Assembly (NCBI RefSeq): GCF_018130505.1
Contig: NZ_JAFCKH010000015.1
Location: 62,001-126,000 of the forward strand
Length of the DNA: 64,000 nt
Source: Bradyrhizobium tropiciagri
Lineage (GTDB): Bacteria > Pseudomonadota > Alphaproteobacteria > Rhizobiales > Xanthobacteraceae
Direction of reading: 5' to 3'
In this document: positions 1 to 8,719 of the stretch, one piece after another
Position numbering within the stretch: position 1 is the stretch's first letter
Layout: each line of letters begins with the position of its first letter
Notes under the pieces: generated by a model
Databases searched by the model: none
What the model was told of the DNA's origin: nothing
Seen by the model: only the letters and a program-made list of their open reading frames with translations
Made by a program: the position numbers and the translations under genes

Positions 1-1
1 G

Positions 2-1228
2 ATCTCCAACCGCCGTCCCGAGCGGGCCGTGGCAGTGTTCGAATATGCCGGCTGCGAGGACATTGCCGTTGCCGAGTCGCAAGCCAAATTCGACCAGGCC
101 GCCGAGCGCAAGCGGCCGGTAGCCACCGCTGACGCGATGCTGCTGGCGCGATCGCCGCACATCGACGTGCTTGTCGACGTCACCGGCTCGGTCGAGTACG
201 GAGCGCGCGTTACGCTCGAGGCGTTCAAGCACGGCAAGGACGTCGTCCTGATGAACGCCGAGCTCGACGGGACGATCGGTCCTATTCTCCACACGTACGC
301 CAAACAATACGGCGTCATCCTCACCGGCTGCGAGGGCGACGAGCCGGGCGTCCAGATGAACCTCTATCGATGGGTCAAGGGCCTCGGCCTCACGCCGCGC
401 CTGATGGGCAATGTGAAAGGGCTCCAGGATCCCTATCGCAACCCGACCACGCAGAAGGGCTTTGCCGACCGTTGGGGACAGAACCCCGCGATGGTGACCA
501 GCTTCGCCGACGGCACCAAGATCAGCTTCGAGCAGAGCATCGTCGCCAACGCGACCGGCTTCAAGGTGCGCTCGCGCGGCATGTCGCGCGGACTGGAGTA
601 CACGGGCGACGTGCTCAAGATCGGCGAGCTGTACGACATCGAGGAGCTCCGCAACCTCGGCGGCGCGATCGACTATGTGGTGGGAACGCCGCTGACCAAG
701 GTCTATTGCCTGGCCGAGCATCGCGATCCGAAGCAGCAGCACTACCTCAATCTGTACAAGATGGGAACGGGGCCGCTCTATTCGTTCTTCATCCCCTATC
801 ATCTGGTGCACTTCGAAGCACCGAACGCCATCGCGCGGGCTGTGCTGTTCAGGGATCCGACCACCACGCCGCTCGGCGGTCCCGTCGTCGAAGTCTGCGC
901 CGTCGCCAAGCGCGACCTCAAGGCCGGCGAGGTGCTCGACGACTACGGCATGTACATGACGTATGGCGAGGCGGTGAACAGCGAGGAGATGTGCGCCCGG
1001 CGCTACTTGCCGGAAGGCCTGGTGGAGGGTTGCCGGTTGAAGCGCGATATCGCCAAGGACGCCGTGATGACGTACGACGACGTCGTGCTTCCGAGCGGGC
1101 GCCTCGCCGACCGGTTGCGCGCCGAGCAATATCGCAGCTTCCGGGGCGAAACCTGGCTCGAGGAGCTGTTGACGGCCTCGACCGCATCCGAACGCAATTC
1201 ATCCGAGGCCCCGATCCCAGTTTCATAG
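2..1228 (+). CDS. NAD(P)-dependent oxidoreductase with C-terminal SAF domain (5' partial)
   Basis: The reading frame is open to the left edge, so the N-terminus, including most of the nucleotide-binding Rossmann fold, lies outside the window; the GTG at 29 is internal. The visible part carries the end of a homoserine-dehydrogenase-like NAD(P) domain (VDVTGSVEYGA, LMNAELDGTIGP) and then a catalytic-type domain resembling the DRL/flagellar-basal-body-P-ring-like oxidoreductases. Near the C-terminus is a SAF-like segment (AVAKRDLKAGEVLDDYG), as in antifreeze/sialic-acid-synthase proteins. Such proteins are usually annotated as Gfo/Idh-like or SAF-domain oxidoreductases with unknown substrate. 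The next gene on this strand is about 290 bases away, so it is probably the last gene of an upstream operon. Family is fairly sure; substrate is unknown. Confidence 0.8.
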   Translation: MSNRRPERAVAVFEYAGCEDIAVAESQAKFDQAAERKRPVATADAMLLARSPHIDVLVDVTGSVEYGARVTLEAFKHGKDVVLMNAELDGTIGPILHTYAKQYGVILTGCEGDEPGVQMNLYRWVKGLGLTPRLMGNVKGLQDPYRNPTTQKGFADRWGQNPAMVTSFADGTKISFEQSIVANATGFKVRSRGMSRGLEYTGDVLKIGELYDIEELRNLGGAIDYVVGTPLTKVYCLAEHRDPKQQHYLNLYKMGTGPLYSFFIPYHLVHFEAPNAIARAVLFRDPTTTPLGGPVVEVCAVAKRDLKAGEVLDDYGMYMTYGEAVNSEEMCARRYLPEGLVEGCRLKRDIAKDAVMTYDDVVLPSGRLADRLRAEQYRSFRGETWLEELLTASTASERNSSEAPIPVS

Positions 1229-1517
1229 CAGGATCAGGCTATCTGTTTACTCGCTGAACGCGTCGATCGGCAGCGACGCGGCGCGCCCTGACCGTCTCGG
1301 GCGGGTGGTTCCGTCCTGCACCAGCGAAGGAACTCTCCTTCGAAGGTGCGCGCCCCAAAATGTCGAAAACAACCCCATGCAAAGTGGCCGCCATCAAAGA
1401 TCCGCTGGCTCCGGCGCGGAGCCAAATCGAAATTAGCTTTGCGGTCGAGCGCTTCACCCCTAAAGTCCCGCCCCCCGGGCGTGGGTTCCGACGGGCCTGT
1501 GAAACGGAGTTGAAGCC

Positions 1518-2039
1518 ATGGCCAAACCGGAAAGCTTCCCGATCGAGAAGATCTACGTTCCCGTGAAAAGGAAGAAGTCGGTCAGGCCCGAAGTCGTCGA
1601 GGAAATCGCGGGAAGCATCCTGGAAAGCGGACAGCAGGCGCCGATTCTGGTGCGGCCCGATGAGGACCGCTTCGTGCTGGTCGACGGACTGCATCGGCTC
1701 GAGGCCTGCAAGGCACTCGGGGAGGAAACGATCCTCGGGATCGTGGTCTCGGCCGAGTTCGCGCAACACAAGACGGTCTTGTCCGAAAGCCCCGAGGCCG
1801 AGGCCGAGCGCGACAAGATGGCGCGGCTGAAGAAGATGCGCCTCGAGAAGGAAGCCGCGGAACGATCGACTGCCGCCTCGACGGGCGCCAGGGAAACGGA
1901 CGCGCAATTTCAGCGAACCCGTCCGGCGAAGAGCGGGCGTGGCGATGCCAAGGCGTTGCCAGGCCGGACGTCGGATTCGCGACCGAAGACCCTGTCGGAC
2001 TGGATCACCCGGCAAAAAAACGACGGCGGCCGTTATTGA
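1518..2039 (+). CDS. ParB/Srx-type N-terminal domain protein
   Basis: A 173-aa protein whose first ~90 residues form a ParB/sulfiredoxin-like nuclease fold: an IEKIYVP strand, a helix (RPEVVEEIAGSILESG), PILVRP, and the nucleotide-binding VDGLHRLEACKALG motif. There is no HTH KorB-like domain and no ParA partner, so it is not a chromosome-partitioning ParB. The C-terminal half is charged and looks disordered (many K, R, E). An ACGGAG Shine-Dalgarno stands just before the ATG. It is isolated between an oxidoreductase and a dispersed repeat. Relatives occur as orphan ParB-like proteins in plasmids, phages and rhizobial genomes; they may bind CTP, ATP or DNA. No function can be assigned. Confidence 0.75.
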   Translation: MAKPESFPIEKIYVPVKRKKSVRPEVVEEIAGSILESGQQAPILVRPDEDRFVLVDGLHRLEACKALGEETILGIVVSAEFAQHKTVLSESPEAEAERDKMARLKKMRLEKEAAERSTAASTGARETDAQFQRTRPAKSGRGDAKALPGRTSDSRPKTLSDWITRQKNDGGRY

Positions 2040-2086
2040 TTGCCGGCTCGAGGCTTGGCTTGAAATGCCAATGGACCAGCTGCGCC

Positions 2087-2171
2087 AGAGCATGATCCGG
2101 AAAAGTTTGAAGCGGTTTTCCGAACAGATCATGCTCAAACAAAGAGCTAGAGCGCGATGATCGCGCTCTAG
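2087..2171. repeat. Dispersed palindromic repeat ending in a hairpin
   Basis: The sequence begins AGAGCATGATCCGGAAAAG, continues AGCGGTTTTCCG and ATCATGCTCAAACAAA, and ends in a perfect 11-bp stem (CTAGAGCGCGA) with a TGA loop at 2147-2171. A second copy in inverted orientation lies at 51555-51657. The right stem overlaps the stop codon of the amidohydrolase on the minus strand, so it may terminate transcription from both sides. Elements like this are common between genes of Bradyrhizobium and relatives (family knowledge). Confidence 0.85.
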
Positions 2172-3241
2172 AGATCGAGACCCAGCAGGCGGATGGCGTT
2201 TCCGCCCGCAAGCTGCGCCAACGTCGCCTCGTCCATTCCGGGAACGCCGGCGATGTGGCCGATCGGGTTGAACTCCGCCATGTCGAACGGATAGTCGGTC
2301 CCCATCAGGATGCGATCCGGTCCGAAGACGTCGAGCAGGTAAGCGAGCTGGTGATAGGTGAAGACCACCGTATCGAGATAGACCTGACGCAGGTAGGTCG
2401 TCGGCGGTAGCGGCAGATCGGCGTGCGAATCCCGTCGCGCGCCCCACGCGTGGTCGATCCGCCCCGAATAGGCCGGCAGATACCCGCCGCCATGCACCGC
2501 GAGCAGCTTGAGATCGGGAAACCGCGCCAGCGTGCCGCTGAAGATCAGATTATGCAGCGCCAGCGTGGTCTCCAGCGGATTGCCGATGACGTTGTTGAAG
2601 TAGTAGCGCGTGAAGCGCTCGCCTTGGGTGAAGCCGTTCGGATGCAGCATGATCAACGCGCCGAGTTGCTCGGCGCGCGCAAAGAACGGCCGGTACTCGG
2701 GGTCCGACAATTCCTTGCCGTCGACATTGGTGAGGATCTGAACGCCCTTCAGCTTCAGCTCGGACATCACGTAGTCGAGCTCGCGCACCGCAAGCTCCGG
2801 CTGCTGCAGCGTGACCCCGCCCAGCCCGAGGAAGCGATCGGGCTTGCGCGCGCAGAATTCGGCGACGCCGTCATTTGCGATCCGATGCGCCGATTCCGCG
2901 ATCTTGGGATCCACCGAATAATAACACTGCCCCGGCGCGGGCGCGACGACCTGGACGTCGATGCCCATCCGGTCGAGATCTCGCAGCCGCCGGTCGATCG
3001 TCGTCATGACCTCCCGGAGGTCTTCCTCCTGCCCGGCGTTGATCTCCTTGCTCGCGGCATCCGCGAAATGGGCCAGCGGAATCCTGCTGATATCGACGTG
3101 CGGCCGCGCAACCTTGGCTGCCTCGGGAACGACGATGTGGGCATGGATGTCGATGGTCGGCGACGAGGGCCGGCGTGCGCGCCCGTCCGCATCCTGGATG
3201 CGCGCAGCCGTCAAACCATAGCGATTCTTGCGATCGATCAT
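2168..3241 (-). CDS. Amidohydrolase family protein (ACMSD-like TIM barrel)
   Basis: A metal-dependent hydrolase/decarboxylase of the amidohydrolase_2 family (2-amino-3-carboxymuconate-6-semialdehyde decarboxylase-like). It shows the metal-binding HxH strand (DIHAHI), a mid-barrel HPNG motif, a later histidine (AVHGGGYLPAYSGR), and the C-terminal catalytic aspartate (GTDYPFD). This family decarboxylates or hydrolyses aromatic-acid or muconate-type intermediates in the cytoplasm. The start chosen is the ATG at 3241 (MIDRKNRYGL), giving 357 aa; an in-frame ATG at 3295 would overlap the upstream GntR gene. It lies directly downstream of that regulator on the same strand and back to back with the 4,140-13,201 import/oxidation operon. 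It therefore probably acts in the same pathway; the substrate is unknown. Confidence 0.85.
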   Translation of the reverse strand: MIDRKNRYGLTAARIQDADGRARRPSSPTIDIHAHIVVPEAAKVARPHVDISRIPLAHFADAASKEINAGQEEDLREVMTTIDRRLRDLDRMGIDVQVVAPAPGQCYYSVDPKIAESAHRIANDGVAEFCARKPDRFLGLGGVTLQQPELAVRELDYVMSELKLKGVQILTNVDGKELSDPEYRPFFARAEQLGALIMLHPNGFTQGERFTRYYFNNVIGNPLETTLALHNLIFSGTLARFPDLKLLAVHGGGYLPAYSGRIDHAWGARRDSHADLPLPPTTYLRQVYLDTVVFTYHQLAYLLDVFGPDRILMGTDYPFDMAEFNPIGHIAGVPGMDEATLAQLAGGNAIRLLGLDL

Positions 3242-3273
3242 TGGGAAATCCGTTCTGGCCAGTGGGATTGGGG

Positions 3274-3909
3274 TTACGCCTGCATGACCGTCCATTCAAG
3301 CGCCGTGCTGAAGCGCTTGACCGCGGCCGCCACATGCGCGCGCAACAGGCTGACCGCGCGGCGCGAGTCGCGCGCCTGCAGCGCCGTGATGATGGCGTTG
3401 TGCTCTTCGACGAACTTGTGCGCATTCGGCCCGCGCACGGCCGCGACGCTCATCCGGACCAGCCGTTCGGTCTCCTCGATCAGGTCGCACGCGGTTCGTG
3501 CCATCCGCGCATTGCCCGAGCAGCGCGCCAGCGTGCAGTGGAAATCCTGATTATACGTGATGAACTCGCGCTCATAGTCGCCGTCGAATTCGCGAAACCG
3601 GTCGAGCGATTTGAGTTCTTCGTCGGACGCGTTCTTCACCGCCTCGGCAAGGCAGGCGAGCTCCATCGCGAGGCGAAAGCTGAAGACTTCGTTGGCATCC
3701 CGCAGCGACACCGGAGCCACGCGGTAGCCCTGGCGCGGAATGACGATGATGAGGCCTTCGCTGACGAGCTGCTGCAGCGCCTCGCGCACCGGGGACTTGC
3801 TGACATCGAACTCCTGGGCGAGCTCCTGCTCGCGCAGCTCACGGCCCGGCGGCAACTGGCAGGTCAGAATTTGCTGCCGCAGCAGCCCGTAGATCCGTTT
3901 GCTTTGCAT
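3274..3909 (-). CDS. GntR family transcriptional regulator (FCD subgroup)
   Basis: A 211-aa regulator. Residues ~1-70 are a winged helix-turn-helix typical of GntR (LREQELAQEFDVSKSPVREALQQL, shown in part), and residues ~80-200 form an all-helical FCD ligand-binding domain with metal-ligand-type histidines (NQDFH, EEHNAII, RAHVAA). FCD regulators usually bind a carboxylic acid and repress a neighbouring catabolic operon. It is transcribed divergently from the importer operon starting at 4140 and followed within about 30 bases by the amidohydrolase, so it very probably controls both. No strong Shine-Dalgarno precedes the ATG. Confidence 0.9.
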   Translation of the reverse strand: MQSKRIYGLLRQQILTCQLPPGRELREQELAQEFDVSKSPVREALQQLVSEGLIIVIPRQGYRVAPVSLRDANEVFSFRLAMELACLAEAVKNASDEELKSLDRFREFDGDYEREFITYNQDFHCTLARCSGNARMARTACDLIEETERLVRMSVAAVRGPNAHKFVEEHNAIITALQARDSRRAVSLLRAHVAAAVKRFSTALEWTVMQA

Positions 3910-4139
3910 CGCGGCCGAAAATGCTCCGTCGGGCTCATTCGTGAGATATCACGGCGTTGCCCCAACCATTGATATCCGACACCAAGATACCCTGCACCAC
4001 CTGATTGCGCTATCAATTTCGCGGAATTCGGCCCATTCCGATGACCTTCTTGACTCTCCTCGCGATCTCGTGACATCTCAGAAGACAAACAAATAACAAC
4101 ATCAGATGTATCAATATCTGTTTCCAAGGAGGTAGGCAT
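3910..4139. promoter_or_regulatory. Divergent GntR / importer promoter region
   Basis: This 230-base gap separates the divergent GntR gene and importer operon and must hold both promoters. It is distinctly AT-richer than the genes. An inverted repeat CAGAT-N8-ATCTG lies at 4103-4120, and GATATC palindromes lie near 3946 and 3970. Either could be the GntR operator; none is proven. A strong AAGGAGGT Shine-Dalgarno is at 4126-4133, six bases before the ATG at 4140. Confidence 0.5.
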
Positions 4140-5360
4140 ATGCGGCGGATCGGCGCCCTGTTTTCGACCACGTTCCTGATCGGTTGGGCCCTGGCGGGTG
4201 CTGCGGAAGCGGCAGAGCCGCTCAAGGTCGGGTTCATGACCGTGAGGTCAGGCGCGCTGGCCGCGGGCGGGCGGCAGATGGAGGAAGGCCTCCAGCTGTG
4301 CATCGATGCGCACAAGGGCGAGATGGCCGGCCGCAAGATCCAGATCATCACCGCCGACACAGCCGGTCAGCCGGCCGTTACCAAGACCAAGGCGCAGGAG
4401 CTGGTTGAGCGCGACGGCGCACAGGTTCTGATCGGGCCGCTGGCGGCGTTCGAGGCGCTCGCCATCGACGACTACATCCGCCAGACCAAGACTCCGATCA
4501 TCTCCCCGTCGGCGGCGGCGGAAGACCTGACGCAGCGCAAGCCCAACCCATGGTTCGTGCGCGCAGTCGGCACCTCGGCGCAGGCCCATCACGCGCTTGG
4601 CGAATACGCCGCCAAGGAATTGAAGTACAAGCGCATCGTGATCATCGCCGACGACTTTGCCTTCGGCCACGAACTCTCCGCAGGATTCCAGCGCACGTTC
4701 GAGCAGAACGGCGGCAAGGTGATCCAGAAGCTGTGGTCGCCGCTGAATGCGGCCGAATACGGCACCTACATCACCCAGATCGATCCCACCGCGGATGCGG
4801 TGTTTGCCGGCTTCGCGGGCGGCAACGGCATCAAGTTTCTCGGCGAGTACAAGAACTACGGCATGCAGAAGCCCGTGCTCGGCGCAATGACGACCGTCGA
4901 CGAAGGCATCCTCAAGCGGATGGGAGATGAGGCGCTCGGCGTGATCTCCGCCGGCTGGTACAGCGCGGCGATCGATACGCCCGCCAACAAGAAATTCGTT
5001 GCGGCCGTGCAAAAGGCCTACAGCGCCGACCCCGGCTACTACACGGTGGGCGCGTACATGGCGTGCGAATTCCTCAACAACGCGCTCGAACAGGTGAAGG
5101 GCGATATTTCCGACAAGGCGGCCTTCATGAAGGCACTGCGCAGCGTCAACATGCCCGAAAGCCCCTACGGGCAGGTCAAGCTCGACCAATACGGCCAGCC
5201 GATCCTCGACATCACGATCCGGAAGGTCGAGAAGAAGGACGGCAAGCTGCAGAACACCGTCATCAAGACCTATCCGGCGGTCAGCCAGTTCTGGACCTAT
5301 GGGCCCGACGAGTTTCTGAAGAGCCCGGTCTATTCGCGCGACTGGACGCCGGCCAAGTAA
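4140..5360 (+). CDS. Branched-chain-amino-acid-type ABC transporter substrate-binding protein
   Basis: A 406-aa periplasmic binding protein of the LivJ/LivK (Peripla_BP_6) type. It starts with a signal peptide (about 25 residues, hydrophobic core FLIGWALAGAAEAAE, cleavage near AEA-AEP) and continues with the typical LKVGFMTVRSGALAAGG opening and a type I two-lobe fold. It captures a ligand for the permeases encoded just downstream. The ligand is unlikely to be an ordinary amino acid, since the operon continues into a molybdenum hydroxylase. It is the first gene of the + strand operon and has the strongest Shine-Dalgarno of the region. Confidence 0.92.
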   Translation: MRRIGALFSTTFLIGWALAGAAEAAEPLKVGFMTVRSGALAAGGRQMEEGLQLCIDAHKGEMAGRKIQIITADTAGQPAVTKTKAQELVERDGAQVLIGPLAAFEALAIDDYIRQTKTPIISPSAAAEDLTQRKPNPWFVRAVGTSAQAHHALGEYAAKELKYKRIVIIADDFAFGHELSAGFQRTFEQNGGKVIQKLWSPLNAAEYGTYITQIDPTADAVFAGFAGGNGIKFLGEYKNYGMQKPVLGAMTTVDEGILKRMGDEALGVISAGWYSAAIDTPANKKFVAAVQKAYSADPGYYTVGAYMACEFLNNALEQVKGDISDKAAFMKALRSVNMPESPYGQVKLDQYGQPILDITIRKVEKKDGKLQNTVIKTYPAVSQFWTYGPDEFLKSPVYSRDWTPAK

Positions 5361-5400
5361 GTTCGGTTCAGGTCATTCGGCTGAGCGAAGAGAGATCCGC

Positions 5401-6261
5401 ATGAATTTCTGGGTCATTCAAGGTTTGAACGGCCTGGCCTTCGGGTCTCTCCTCTTCATTCTTGCGTCCGGATTCTCGCTGATCTTCGGCCTGATGCGCA
5501 TCGTGAACCTGTCCCATGGTGCGTATTTCATGCTGGGGGCCTATGTCGGGATTTCGGCGATGGCCGCCGGTGCCAGCTTCTGGACAGCCATCCTGATCGG
5601 CGGCGTCGCGATCGCCGTGCTGGGCGCGGTGATCGAGCGGCTGATCTTGCGTCGCCTGACCGGGCAGCCGCTGGCACAGGTGCTGGTGACGCTCGGCATC
5701 GCGTTCATCATCGCGGACGCCTGCGTCTGGATCTGGACCGGCGATCCGCGCCCGGTGCCGATGCCGCGGGAACTCGCCGGCGCGTTCCGCATCCATCAGC
5801 TGGCGTTTCCGATCTATCGCCTGTTTGTCATCGGCGTGGCGTTCACGCTGGCTGCCGCGTTGTGGTTCCTGCTCGAGCGTACCCGGCTTGGTGCGATGAT
5901 CCGCGCCGGCGTCGACGATCTCAACATGGCGCGCGCCATGGGCATCCGCACATCTGTTCTATTCCCGGTGGTGTTCTGTCTCGGCTCGGCGCTTGCCGGC
6001 GCCGGCGGCGTGCTGGCGGGGCCCATCCTCTCGGTCTATCCCGGCCTCGACACCGACATGCTGCCGCTGGCCCTCGTCGTCGTGATCCTTGGCGGGGTCG
6101 GCAGCCTGCTCGGTGCGTTCATCGGCAGCCTGATCATCGGCTTCATCTACAGCTACGGCCAGGCGCTGTTTCCGGATCTCGCCTACATGATCCTGTTCCT
6201 GCCGATGGTGCTGGTCCTGACCTTGCGCCCCACCGGCCTGTTCGGGAGGCAAGCGATTTGA
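5401..6261 (+). CDS. Branched-chain-type ABC transporter permease, LivH family
   Basis: A 286-aa inner-membrane permease with about eight hydrophobic segments and typical LivH motifs (GLMRIVNLSHGAYFMLGAY at residues ~37-56, a C-terminal GGVGSLLGAFIGSLIIG stretch). It pairs with the LivM-type permease that follows to form the translocation channel. It starts 40 bases after the binding-protein gene, and its TGA overlaps the TTG start of the next gene, indicating translational coupling. Confidence 0.92.
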   Translation: MNFWVIQGLNGLAFGSLLFILASGFSLIFGLMRIVNLSHGAYFMLGAYVGISAMAAGASFWTAILIGGVAIAVLGAVIERLILRRLTGQPLAQVLVTLGIAFIIADACVWIWTGDPRPVPMPRELAGAFRIHQLAFPIYRLFVIGVAFTLAAALWFLLERTRLGAMIRAGVDDLNMARAMGIRTSVLFPVVFCLGSALAGAGGVLAGPILSVYPGLDTDMLPLALVVVILGGVGSLLGAFIGSLIIGFIYSYGQALFPDLAYMILFLPMVLVLTLRPTGLFGRQAI

Positions 6262-7259
6262 TCCGCGCTTCGCGTCAACAGGCGGTCCTCGCCCTCGTCG
6301 CCATCGCCGCGCTGCTGGCGATGCCGTGGCTGGTGACATCGGACTATTACATCAACATCGCGACCCAAATCGTGATTGCCGCGATCCTGGCGATGAGCCT
6401 CAACGTGCTGGTCGGGTTCGGCGGAATGATCTCGCTCGGCCATGCGTCCTATCTCGGCGTCGCCGCGTATCTCACGATCTATCTCAGCACGCATGCCGGC
6501 GTGGGAGCGCTCGGCAGCGCGCTGATCGCGATCGGCGCGACAACGCTGCTCGCCATGCTGTTCGGCTATCTTGCGCTGCGCGCGTCCGGGCTGGGCTTCC
6601 TCATGATCACGCTGGCGCTCGGCCAGATCCTGTGGGGCATCGCCTATCGATGGGCGAGCCTCACCGGCGGCGACAACGGGCTCGGCGGCCCGATCCGACC
6701 ACGGCCGTTCGGGATCGACCTGATGAACCCGACCGCATTCTTCTACTTCACCCTGATTTTCCTGGTGCTGGCGGTGTGGCTGATCTCGCGCTTCGTCCAG
6801 TCGGGGCTCGGACAAAGCCTGCAAGGCGCGCGCGACCAGCCGCGGCGCATGCGCGCGCTCGGCTACAATGTGTGGCTGATCCAGTGGCTGAGTTTCGTGT
6901 TCGCTGGATTTTGGGGCGCAATCGCCGGGATGCTCTACGCCTATTACCACCAGTTCGTCAGTCCGCAGGCGCTGCATTTGACGACCTCGGCCGAAACGCT
7001 GCTGATGGTCGTGGCCGGCGGAACCGGCACCCTGTTCGGACCGGTGGTGGGCGCAGCGCTCGTCGTCATCCTGAAGAACGTCGTCAGCGCCTACATCACG
7101 CGTTGGCTGATGCTGCTCGGCGTCGTCTTCGTGGCGATCGTGCTGTTCATGCCGGAGGGCATCGTGCCCGGCCTGCGCCGGCTGCGCGAGACGATGAAGA
7201 TGCGCCCGGCTTCGTCCGCTGAGGCGTCCCTGCCCGCTGCCGAGGAGCGGACGACATGA
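6258..7259 (+). CDS. Branched-chain-type ABC transporter permease, LivM family
   Basis: A 333-aa inner-membrane permease with the LivM signature (MSLNVLVGFGGMISLGHASY, residues ~45-64) and a C-terminal GGTGTLFGPVVGAALV segment. The start is a TTG at 6258 that overlaps the LivH stop in a TTGA arrangement; a GGGAGG Shine-Dalgarno sits about eight bases upstream. Longer readings upstream in this frame only shadow livH. It ends in an ATGA overlap with the next ATPase gene. Confidence 0.9.
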   Translation: MIRASRQQAVLALVAIAALLAMPWLVTSDYYINIATQIVIAAILAMSLNVLVGFGGMISLGHASYLGVAAYLTIYLSTHAGVGALGSALIAIGATTLLAMLFGYLALRASGLGFLMITLALGQILWGIAYRWASLTGGDNGLGGPIRPRPFGIDLMNPTAFFYFTLIFLVLAVWLISRFVQSGLGQSLQGARDQPRRMRALGYNVWLIQWLSFVFAGFWGAIAGMLYAYYHQFVSPQALHLTTSAETLLMVVAGGTGTLFGPVVGAALVVILKNVVSAYITRWLMLLGVVFVAIVLFMPEGIVPGLRRLRETMKMRPASSAEASLPAAEERTT

Positions 7260-7999
7260 CCGCGCCCGCTCTGGAAGTGACCGGACTTCATCGCTTCTTC
7301 GGCGGCCTGCCCGCCGTGCGCGACGTCTCGATGCGGGTGCCGGTCGGCGAACGGCGCCTGCTGCTCGGGCCGAACGGCGCCGGCAAGACCACGCTGTTCA
7401 ATCTGATCGCGGGCGACTTTCCGGCATCGCGCGGCGAGATCCGCATCTTCGGCGAGAACGTCACCGGAAAGACCGCAGACCAGCGCACGCATCTCGGGAT
7501 GGCGCGCACCTACCAGATCATCACCCTGTTTCCGAAGAACACCCTGGTCCACAACGTCGTCATCTCGCTGCTGGGCCTGCTCAAGCTCCGCTTCAATCCG
7601 CTATCGGACATCAGGAAGCACACGGCGCTGTGGGACGAAGCGCGGTCGATCCTGGCCCTCGTCGGCCTGGAGCACCTTGCCGAGAGAACGGTGGCGGATA
7701 CCAGCTATGGCGAGAAGCGCCGCCTCGAGATCGCCATGGCCCTCGCCCAGAAGCCGAAACTGCTGTTGCTGGACGAGCCCTTGGCTGGCCTCTCGGCCGA
7801 TGAGCGGCGGGATGTCGAACGCCTGCTGCAGACGATCCCGCGCGACGTCACGATCATCATGATCGAGCATGACATGGACGTCGCGCTCGCCTTTGCCGAT
7901 GTCATCACGGTGATGCAGCACGGCCAGATCGTCGTGGAAGGAAATCGCGCCGAAGTGGTCGCCGATCCGAAGACGCGGGAGGTGTATCTTGGGCACTGA
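7256..7999 (+). CDS. ABC transporter ATP-binding protein, LivG family
   Basis: A 247-aa cytoplasmic ATPase of the importer. It has a Walker A motif (GPNGAGKTT, residues ~38-46), an ABC signature (SYGEKRRLEIA), Walker B (LLLLDEPLAGL), and an H-loop (MIEHDMD). The N-terminus overlaps livM by four bases, and the C-terminus overlaps the next gene by 11 bases. Confidence 0.93.
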   Translation: MTAPALEVTGLHRFFGGLPAVRDVSMRVPVGERRLLLGPNGAGKTTLFNLIAGDFPASRGEIRIFGENVTGKTADQRTHLGMARTYQIITLFPKNTLVHNVVISLLGLLKLRFNPLSDIRKHTALWDEARSILALVGLEHLAERTVADTSYGEKRRLEIAMALAQKPKLLLLDEPLAGLSADERRDVERLLQTIPRDVTIIMIEHDMDVALAFADVITVMQHGQIVVEGNRAEVVADPKTREVYLGH

Positions 8000-8708
8000 C
8001 GCGCTGGTGATCAGCGGACTCAATGCGTTCTACGGCGATAGCCATGTTCTGCATGATGTGTCGTTCACGGTGAAGCAGGGACAGGTTCTCGGCCTGCTCG
8101 GCCGCAACGGCGCCGGCAAGACCACCTGCATCAGCGCCATCGTCGGCCTGGTCCGCGCCAAAACGGCGCGCCTCGAGCTGTTCGGCCAATCCATCGCCGG
8201 CCTGTCGCCGGAGGCGATCTCGCTGAACGGCATCGGTCTCGTTCCGCAGGGCCGCAGAATATTCCCATCACTCACCGTAATCGAGAATCTCACCGTCGCC
8301 GCGCGCCGCGGCCGCGCAGGCCAGCGCTCACAGTGGACGCTGAACGATGTCTACGAGGCTTTCCCGCGGCTGGCGGAGCGGAAACAGCAGCTCGCCGGAT
8401 CGCTGTCGGGCGGCGAACAACAGATGCTCGCGATCTCGCGCGCCTTGATGACCAATCCGCGGCTGATCCTGTTCGACGAACCGTCGGAGGGCCTGGCGCC
8501 GCAGATCGTCACGGAGGTCGCGGCAGTTCTGAGGCGCCTGCGCGAGAGCGGCCTCTCGATCGTCCTGGTCGAACAGAACATCAGGCTCGCGCTCGAAATC
8601 GCCGACGATGTCGTGGTCCTGAATACGGGTTATGTCGCGCATACGGGCGGGGCGGAAGCGCTTCGCGCCGATGGCGCGCGGATCCAGCAACTTCTTGGTA
8701 TCTATTGA
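7989..8708 (+). CDS. ABC transporter ATP-binding protein, LivF family
   Basis: A 239-aa second ATPase of the importer. Motifs seen are Walker A (GRNGAGKTT), Q-loop region (GLVPQGRRIFPSLTV), signature (LSGGEQQMLAISRAL) and Walker B (LILFDEPSEGL). The start is the TTG at 7989, inside the end of livG; a GGAGGT Shine-Dalgarno at about 7979-7984 supports it. The TTG and the 11-base overlap suggest reinitiation coupled to livG translation. Confidence 0.92.
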   Translation: MGTDALVISGLNAFYGDSHVLHDVSFTVKQGQVLGLLGRNGAGKTTCISAIVGLVRAKTARLELFGQSIAGLSPEAISLNGIGLVPQGRRIFPSLTVIENLTVAARRGRAGQRSQWTLNDVYEAFPRLAERKQQLAGSLSGGEQQMLAISRALMTNPRLILFDEPSEGLAPQIVTEVAAVLRRLRESGLSIVLVEQNIRLALEIADDVVVLNTGYVAHTGGAEALRADGARIQQLLGIY

Positions 8709-8719
8709 AAGGTCAAGGC

